Below the pieces are notes generated by a model, which saw only the letters and a list, made by a program, of their open reading frames with translations, did no database searches and was not told the DNA's origin. Source: an uncultured Tolumonas sp. (GTDB lineage Bacteria; Pseudomonadota; Gammaproteobacteria; Enterobacterales; Aeromonadaceae). From it: 64,000 bases of DNA. Below are positions 58,843 to 64,000 of the stretch, one piece after another. A program made the position numbers and the translations under genes. Location: the NCBI RefSeq assembly GCF_963678185.1, contig NZ_OY782757.1:620001-684000 (forward strand), written 5' to 3'. The number at the start of each line of letters is the position of its first letter. Position 1 is the stretch's first letter.

Positions 58843-59439
58843 GTGCACACTTCAAGTTTTCGCTATTTACGACCTTTTTTTGCTAAAGAAAATACTCGTT
58901 TTTTTCTTGTCGCAATATTTTTATTGGTTATTTTCCAAATAATTCAGACATATATAATCGATTTGTCATTTAATCGAACATCCATCGTCCATCATGAGTT
59001 ATGGCGATTGGTCAGTGGGGGATTAGTCCACGCCAACTTTTCTCATTTATTGCTTAATATTCTAGGCTTATTTTGTTTGCTAGTTCTATATGATAATCAA
59101 ATATCGGTACGCCTATGGTGCATCACAAGTCTCATCCTTGTAACAATCATCAATTGTGTATTGTATTTATTCTTACCCTCTACAGAGTTTTACTTTGGCT
59201 TCTCTGCAGCATTGCATGGCTTATTTGTATGGTATTCAATAATAGAATGGCGAGCAAAACACCAATGGTTTCCTCTAGCTGTTATTTTAATTTTAATAGG
59301 GAAACTAAGCATGGATAGTATGTTACCCGATAACCTGAGCAGTCATATCATAGGCATGAGAGTTCATTGGCAATCACATTGGATTGGCGCAATATTAGGT
59401 GCTCTTATTGCATTAGTGTATAAAAGAAAAGCCGCTTAA
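58843..59439 (+). CDS. rrtA: Rhombosortase (rhomboid-family intramembrane protease)
   Basis: A 198-residue protein with about six membrane helices. Motifs: 'GLVHANFSHLLLNILGLFCL' (about 62–81, H-x-N-x-x-H-x-x-x-N), 'GFSAALHGLFVWYSI' (about 126–140; catalytic Ser and HG), and a last helix 'HWQSHWIGAILGALIALVY' with the catalytic His. Rhombosortases cut GlyGly-CTERM proteins before their transfer to the surface through type II secretion. Start is GTG (58843). No GlyGly-CTERM substrate gene lies in the window. Confidence 0.9.
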   Translation: MHTSSFRYLRPFFAKENTRFFLVAIFLLVIFQIIQTYIIDLSFNRTSIVHHELWRLVSGGLVHANFSHLLLNILGLFCLLVLYDNQISVRLWCITSLILVTIINCVLYLFLPSTEFYFGFSAALHGLFVWYSIIEWRAKHQWFPLAVILILIGKLSMDSMLPDNLSSHIIGMRVHWQSHWIGAILGALIALVYKRKAA

Positions 59440-59449
59440 TGCGGCTTAA
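59427..59449. terminator. Bidirectional terminator, rrtA/pyrF
   Basis: AAGCCGC-TTAAT-GCGGCTT between convergent genes, with TTTTCTTTT on the minus strand after the stem. Confidence 0.8.
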
Positions 59450-59451
59450 AA

Positions 59452-60150
59452 TTAAGCTAAAGAACTGTTTATTTGTTGTAAAACAGCTAAAGGATCAGCA
59501 GCTTGCGTAACTGGTCTACCGATAACAAGATAATCTGCACCAGCGTTAATTGCCTCAACTGGCGTCATTACTCTACTTTGATCGTCTGTTTTAGTGCTTG
59601 TCACTAAACGAATGCCAGGAGTGATTAGTTTAAATTCATGGCCCAATGTAGACTTCAACGCAGAGGCCTCTTGAGCTGAACATACCACACCATCTAAGCC
59701 AGCGTGTTTAGTGAGAGTAGCTAATCTTAATACTTGTTCAAATGGTGAGATATCAAGGCCAATATCAGCTAAATCGCATTGTTCCATGCTGGTCAATACT
59801 GTCACAGCAATCAGCAATGGTGCTTTATCACCATAAGGGATTAATACTTCACGGGCAGCGTCCATCATTTTTCGACCACCAGATGCATGAACATTCACCA
59901 TCCAGACACCCATTTCAGCACTGGCTTTAACTGCTTTAGCTACCGTAGTTGGAATATCATGAAACTTTAGATCCAAGAATACGTCGAATCCCTTTTTCAC
60001 CAGTTGTTCAACAAATTGCGGCCCATAATAGGTAAACATTTCTTTACCAATTTTTAGTCGGCAATCAGAAGGGGTTACTTGATCGACAAAAGATAAAGCA
60101 TCTTCTTTTTTTGCGAAATCAAGTGCAACGATAACTTTAGGGTCTTTCAT
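59452..60150 (-). CDS. pyrF: Orotidine 5'-phosphate decarboxylase
   Basis: A 232-residue enzyme, start at 60150 ([16 protein letters not shown]) behind AGGA. Catalytic Asp/Lys cluster in '[20 protein letters not shown]' (about 56–75), 'VVCSAQEA', and phosphate-binding '[18 protein letters not shown]' at the end. It makes UMP in pyrimidine synthesis. Follows lapB by 20 bases, as in many gammaproteobacteria. Confidence 0.97.
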   Translation of the reverse strand: MKDPKVIVALDFAKKEDALSFVDQVTPSDCRLKIGKEMFTYYGPQFVEQLVKKGFDVFLDLKFHDIPTTVAKAVKASAEMGVWMVNVHASGGRKMMDAAREVLIPYGDKAPLLIAVTVLTSMEQCDLADIGLDISPFEQVLRLATLTKHAGLDGVVCSAQEASALKSTLGHEFKLITPGIRLVTSTKTDDQSRVMTPVEAINAGADYLVIGRPVTQAADPLAVLQQINSSLA

Positions 60151-60170
60151 ATATCCTGCCAAAAATTTAA

Positions 60171-61328
60171 TTAATCGCCATCCAACCCTTGGATAGGCGA
60201 AATACTGCCCCATTGCTTACACGACGGACAATGCCAAAATATGACTTTGCTGGAGAACCCGCAATGCTCACAACGATAAATTGGTTTTACTACTATTTGT
60301 TTTTCAACCAAAGATCTAAGCAAAGTAATACTTTCTGCTGCTTTTTCATCATGCATTGCTTCTAACTGATAAGTCATAAGCCGATGGAACCCTTTCATTG
60401 TAGGGTTTCTTTTAATATGCCGCAGAATAAAATTTTCTGCTTCAGCCACACCTTGTTCAGATTGAATCGAATCAGCAAGTGCTAGTGCAACCGTTGTATT
60501 TTGCGTATGTTCTAACCAACGGACTAAAATTGAAGCTAAATTACGTGCATCAATATGAGATTTACATTGCTGTAATAATTTCCATGCTTCACTGGCAAAC
60601 GCAGATGATAATTCGGGAATTTGATCTATATGTTTAATCGCTGCATCGTATTGCTGCAGTTTTATATATACTTGTGCGAATAATATTTGTGCTCGAATAC
60701 ATTGCTGATCAGCTTTTAGAGCGCGCTTCAGTCGTGAGGATGCTGATTTAAAATCTTGTAAAAGTAAATCAGACTCCGCTAGCTGACAGTAATAATGAGC
60801 TACAATCCGTTGATGATTTTTACCGGATAATTTTTCTGCAATATCAATCGCTTTTTGCCATTCATTAAGTTGCTCATAAATCTGTAACAACATCTTCCTA
60901 GCGTCATCAGCTAATTCATCATCTTTTAATAAACTATGAAGAACGTTTTCTGCACGATCTAATAATCCGGCAGCAACAAAATCACGGGCTAATTCCAGCA
61001 TAGAAAGATTTTGCTGTTCCGTCGAATCAAGACAGCGAGCGACTAAATTCTGGTGAATACGGATGGCTCGATCAACCTCTCCCCGCTGACGAAATAAATT
61101 ACCCAGCGCAAGGTGTGTATCAATGGTATCTGTATCAACCTGTAATAAATCGATAAATAAATCGACCGCCTTATCAGGTTGTTCAGAAAGTAAGAAATTA
61201 ATCCCTGCCGCATAATTTCGGGAACGTTGAGAGCTTTTCCGCTCTTCATCAATACGGACGCTTCTTCTTCCCATATACCAGCCATAAGCCACCGCAACTG
61301 GCAAAAGCAGGAAGAGTAACTCCAGCAT
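60171..61328 (-). CDS. lapB: LPS assembly regulator LapB (YciM)
   Basis: A 385-residue protein: N-terminal membrane helix (about 1–18, [20 protein letters not shown]), nine or so TPR units ('[20 protein letters not shown]', '[19 protein letters not shown]'), and a C-terminal rubredoxin-type metal site '[20 protein letters not shown]'. It guides FtsH to degrade LpxC and so controls LPS synthesis. Operon with lapA upstream (8 bases). Confidence 0.97.
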   Translation of the reverse strand: MLELLFLLLPVAVAYGWYMGRRSVRIDEERKSSQRSRNYAAGINFLLSEQPDKAVDLFIDLLQVDTDTIDTHLALGNLFRQRGEVDRAIRIHQNLVARCLDSTEQQNLSMLELARDFVAAGLLDRAENVLHSLLKDDELADDARKMLLQIYEQLNEWQKAIDIAEKLSGKNHQRIVAHYYCQLAESDLLLQDFKSASSRLKRALKADQQCIRAQILFAQVYIKLQQYDAAIKHIDQIPELSSAFASEAWKLLQQCKSHIDARNLASILVRWLEHTQNTTVALALADSIQSEQGVAEAENFILRHIKRNPTMKGFHRLMTYQLEAMHDEKAAESITLLRSLVEKQIVVKPIYRCEHCGFSSKVIFWHCPSCKQWGSISPIQGLDGD

Positions 61329-61336
61329 TGATTCAA

Positions 61337-61621
61337 CTATTCCTTAACAGGCTGACTAATTTGGGATGATAGGCGTGAAATATGATTTTGTAATTTACGC
61401 AGTTTTAGTCTGGCAACAACATATCCAAACCCTAATGCACACAAAGCGACTAAAAAACCGGAGAAAAAAGCCGCAACAAGCAAAGTTGGCAAGCTAAAAT
61501 CATCTTGCGCGATCAATAAATTGACATGGATTTGTTGACCATTAACTGAACCCAACGTCACTAAAAACATGGCCAACGACAAAATAGCCATGAAATATAA
61601 TATGGATTTCACAAATTTCAT
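61337..61621 (-). CDS. lapA: LapA (YciS) membrane protein
   Basis: A 94-residue protein with two membrane helices (about 5–24 and 45–68, FFSGFLVALCALGFGYVVAR) and a coiled end (LKLRKLQNHISRLSSQI). It partners LapB in LPS assembly. Lies between ihfB and lapB, the conserved order. Confidence 0.9.
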   Translation of the reverse strand: MKFVKSILYFMAILSLAMFLVTLGSVNGQQIHVNLLIAQDDFSLPTLLVAAFFSGFLVALCALGFGYVVARLKLRKLQNHISRLSSQISQPVKE

Positions 61622-61645
61622 GTCAAAACACCAAACAAAGTTAAA

Positions 61646-61927
61646 TTACAAAGAGTTTACACGTTCTCTTAACTCTTTGCCTGGTTTGAAATGAGGAACA
61701 CTTTTGGCAAGAAGTTCTACTTTTTCACCAGTCTTAGGGTTCCGCCCAACTCTAGGTGCTCTGTAATGCAGAGAGAAGCTGCCAAAACCGCGAATTTCTA
61801 TGCGATTACCGCTTTCAAGAGTAGCAGCCATGCATTCCAGTATTTCCCGGACTGCAGCCTCAACATCCTTAGCGGCAAGATGTTGCTGACTAGAAGAAAG
61901 ACGCTCAATAAGATCAGATTTCGTCAT
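61646..61927 (-). CDS. ihfB: Integration host factor beta subunit
   Basis: A 93-residue DNA-bending protein from the ATG at 61927 ([20 protein letters not shown]) behind GGGGAG. '[20 protein letters not shown]' and '[20 protein letters not shown]' hold the flank and the Pro-tipped arm typical of the HU/IHF family. With IhfA it also serves phage site-specific recombination. Confidence 0.97.
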   Translation of the reverse strand: MTKSDLIERLSSSQQHLAAKDVEAAVREILECMAATLESGNRIEIRGFGSFSLHYRAPRVGRNPKTGEKVELLAKSVPHFKPGKELRERVNSL

Positions 61928-61957
61928 AAATGTTCTCCCCAGCATAATCAGATATAA

Positions 61958-61989
61958 ATAAATGGAGCGGCTTTCACCGCTCCATTTTT
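61958..61989 (-). terminator. Terminator after rpsA
   Basis: Minus strand: ATGGAGCGG-TGAAAG-CCGCTCCAT then TTATTTAT. Lies between rpsA stop and ihfB start. Confidence 0.8.
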
Positions 61990-61997
61990 AAGAGCGA

Positions 61998-63668
61998 TTA
62001 TTCGCCTTTAGCTGCTTTGAAAGCTTCAGCCATAGCATTACCGAAACCAGCTTCTTCTTGCTGATTTACGCTATCCATCGCTGTTTTTTCTTCAGCTTCG
62101 TCTTTAGCACGAACTGACAGGCTTACTGTACGGTTTTTACGGTCAACGCCCATGAATTTGGCTTCAACTTCATCACCAACAGACAGAACCAAAGATGCGT
62201 CTTCTACGCGATCACGTGATGCATCAGCAGCACGGATGTAGCCTTCAACACCTTCTTCCAGTTCAATGGTAGCGCCTTTGCTATCAACGGCGGTTACCTT
62301 ACCTTTAACGATAGTACCTTTTTTGTTATCTGACAGGTATTTGTTAAACGGATCTTCTTCGATCTGTTTAACGCCCAGAGAGATACGTTCACGCTCTGGA
62401 TCTACCTGCAGAACAACTGCATCGATTTCGTCGCCTTTCTTGAATTCACGAACAGCGTCTTCGCCAGTTGCGTTCCAAGAAATGTCAGACAGGTGAACCA
62501 GACCATCAATACCACCATCCAGACCAATGAAGATACCGAAATCAGTGATAGATTTGATCTTACCGCTTACACGATCGCCTTTCGCATGAGTTTCTGCGAA
62601 TTGCTGCCATGGATTAGCTTTACATTGTTTCAGGCCCAGAGAGATACGGCGACGTTCTTCGTCGATATCCAGAACCATAACTTCAACATTGTCACCCACG
62701 TTAACAACTTTAGATGGATGAATGTTTTTGTTAGTCCAATCCATTTCAGAAACGTGCACCAGACCTTCAACGCCTTCTTCGATTTCAACGAAGCAACCGT
62801 AATCAGTCAGGTTGGTCACGCGGCCGCTCAGACGAGCGCCTTCTGGGTAACGCTTAGCGATAGCTACCCATGGATCTTCGCCCAGCTGTTTCAGGCCCAG
62901 AGACACACGAGTGCGCTCACGGTCGAATTTCAGAACTTTAACGGTGATTTCATCACCAACGTTCACGATTTCAGATGGGTGTTTAACACGTTTCCACGCC
63001 ATGTCAGTGATGTGCAACAGACCGTCAACACCACCCAGATCTACGAATGCACCGTAGTCAGTCAGGTTCTTAACGATACCTTTAACTTCATGGCCTTCTT
63101 GCAGAGTAGACAGCAGGCTGTCGCGCTCAGAAGAGTTTTCAGTTTCGATAACAGCACGACGAGAAACAACAACGTTGTTGCGTTTCTGATCCAGCTTGAT
63201 CACTTTGAACTCAAGTTCTTTGCCTTCCAGGTGAGCAGTGTCACGAACTGGACGAACGTCAACCAGAGAGCCTGGCAGGAATGCACGGATACCGTTCAGT
63301 TCTACGGTGAAACCGCCTTTCACTTTACCGTTGATCAGACCAACAACAGTTGCCTGTTCTTCGTATGCTTTTTCCAGCTGCAACCATGCTTCGTGACGTT
63401 TAGCTTTTTCACGAGACAGCAGAGTCTCACCGAAACCGTCTTCTACAGAATCCAGAGCTACGTCAACAACGTCGCCCAATGCGATTTCCAGCTCGCCCAG
63501 TGCATTTTTGAACTGTTCAGCAGGAATAGCAGATTCTGATTTCAGACCAGCGTCAACCAGTACGATGCCGTTTTCGATGGCAACAACAGTACCTTTAACG
63601 ATGGCGCCAGGACGAGTTTCCAGATATTGCAGAGACTCTTCAAAAAGTTGAGCAAAAGATTCAGTCAT
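61998..63668 (-). CDS. rpsA: 30S ribosomal protein S1
   Basis: A 556-residue protein from the ATG at 63668 ([17 protein letters not shown]). Six S1/OB domains, e.g. '[20 protein letters not shown]', '[20 protein letters not shown]', '[20 protein letters not shown]', '[20 protein letters not shown]', '[20 protein letters not shown]'. It binds mRNA leaders for initiation. The long plus-strand frame opposite it (62493–63539) is a shadow. Confidence 0.98.
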   Translation of the reverse strand: MTESFAQLFEESLQYLETRPGAIVKGTVVAIENGIVLVDAGLKSESAIPAEQFKNALGELEIALGDVVDVALDSVEDGFGETLLSREKAKRHEAWLQLEKAYEEQATVVGLINGKVKGGFTVELNGIRAFLPGSLVDVRPVRDTAHLEGKELEFKVIKLDQKRNNVVVSRRAVIETENSSERDSLLSTLQEGHEVKGIVKNLTDYGAFVDLGGVDGLLHITDMAWKRVKHPSEIVNVGDEITVKVLKFDRERTRVSLGLKQLGEDPWVAIAKRYPEGARLSGRVTNLTDYGCFVEIEEGVEGLVHVSEMDWTNKNIHPSKVVNVGDNVEVMVLDIDEERRRISLGLKQCKANPWQQFAETHAKGDRVSGKIKSITDFGIFIGLDGGIDGLVHLSDISWNATGEDAVREFKKGDEIDAVVLQVDPERERISLGVKQIEEDPFNKYLSDNKKGTIVKGKVTAVDSKGATIELEEGVEGYIRAADASRDRVEDASLVLSVGDEVEAKFMGVDRKNRTVSLSVRAKDEAEEKTAMDSVNQQEEAGFGNAMAEAFKAAKGE

Positions 63669-63772
63669 GTTTAAAAACACTTTAAAGTTAATAACGTCCA
63701 TCAGGCAATCCAGCCAAAATGGGGTTGTGGTTATTGAGTTATTCCATCCTTAGAATAACCAACCCGAGCCAA

Positions 63773-64000
63773 TTACTCAGCTCGGATAAAACGCTGATTT
63801 ACAAGTTGCAACACCTGATTAAAAACCGCGTCAATTGACATACTTGTCGAGTCGATAAGTATAGCATCATCCGCCGGTTTTAATGGCGCAACAGGACGGT
63901 TCCGATCCCGGAAATCACGTTCCTGAATTTCTTGTAAAAGGTTATCAAAATTAACATTTATTCCCTTTTGCTGCAACTGCAATTGTCTACGCTTTGCTCG
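63773..64000 (-). CDS. cmk: Cytidylate kinase, partial (C-terminus)
   Basis: The last ~75 residues, ending at 63773: [20 protein letters not shown] then '[20 protein letters not shown]' and '[20 protein letters not shown]'. These are the C-terminal signatures of Cmk (D-x-x-R-x-x-x-P-L-x-x-A-x-D-A). The rest is beyond the window. cmk–rpsA–ihfB is the conserved gammaproteobacterial order. Confidence 0.95.
   Translation of the reverse strand, partial: RAKRRQLQLQQKGINVNFDNLLQEIQERDFRDRNRPVAPLKPADDAILIDSTSMSIDAVFNQVLQLVNQRFIRAE

Noticed and set aside
62493-63539. Long plus-strand open frame of 348 codons opposite rpsA
   Set aside because: It is the mirror of the conserved S1 gene; composition (Phe, Asn, Gln, Val) reflects antisense of repeated S1 domains, and no start signal is present.

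Overview
This window looks like chromosome of a gammaproteobacterium, probably of the Aeromonadales / Tolumonas type. The inference rests on the host genes at the right end: a cmk–rpsA–ihfB–lapA–lapB–pyrF block on the minus strand beside a rhombosortase gene. About 54 kb of the window is a lambda-like prophage. Its right end is marked by the 3' part of a tRNA-Leu(TAA) gene (54184–54245) next to a lambda-type integrase. Its left end lies outside the window.

Layout. 1–22.3 kb, minus strand: virion genes in the usual order, read right to left (holin-like, HNH, TerS, TerL, portal, S49 protease with a one-base frameshift, HK97-fold capsid, connectors, tail tube, 1357-residue tape measure, tail-tip proteins). 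22.6–38.25 kb: a 15-kb accessory array. About seven copies of a roughly 100-bp direct repeat with the core TCTTGGATATATCTTGG separate gene cassettes. The cassettes hold a PrlF-like/YhaV toxin–antitoxin pair, unknown genes, a SEFIR-domain fragment, a detoxification block (LysR, methyltransferase, MFS exporter, AhpD-like), and an OLD-family nuclease / HNH / KAP-NTPase block that carries a true integron-type attC. The last repeat lies in the 3' end of a second tyrosine-recombinase gene (38213–39412), distinct from the prophage integrase. I read this as a prophage-borne, integron-like cassette-capture platform, and it is the most interesting object here.

38–54 kb: the phage control region. Leftward early genes run cro-like, YmfL/CII-like, O-like (with four 22-bp-spaced iterons), P-like, a small coupled gene, the recombinase, Q, and a P22-type antirepressor behind a C4-like leader. 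Two plus-strand blocks interrupt this order: LexA-controlled umuDC, and an OLD-like ATPase with a C5-cytosine methyltransferase. The CI repressor lies between two sets of matching operators. The rightward operon has a boxA-like leader with a terminator, a possible N-like peptide, DUF2303, a Com-like zinc ribbon overlapping a beta-class DNA methyltransferase behind a perfect LexA box, an excisionase-like gene and the integrase.

54.2–64 kb: host DNA. It holds a Rha pseudogene left from an older phage, a lipoprotein, a cupin, a DMT protein, DUF924, an SRPBCC protein, a LolA-like gene broken by a stop codon, a cupredoxin lipoprotein, rhombosortase, and the housekeeping block.

How it works together (inference): CI keeps the prophage silent. 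DNA damage would inactivate CI and LexA together, inducing umuDC and the methyltransferase along with lytic growth. The cassette array sits between Q and the late genes, the usual moron site, and stocks the prophage with defence and stability genes. All assignments are by reading; no database search was possible.
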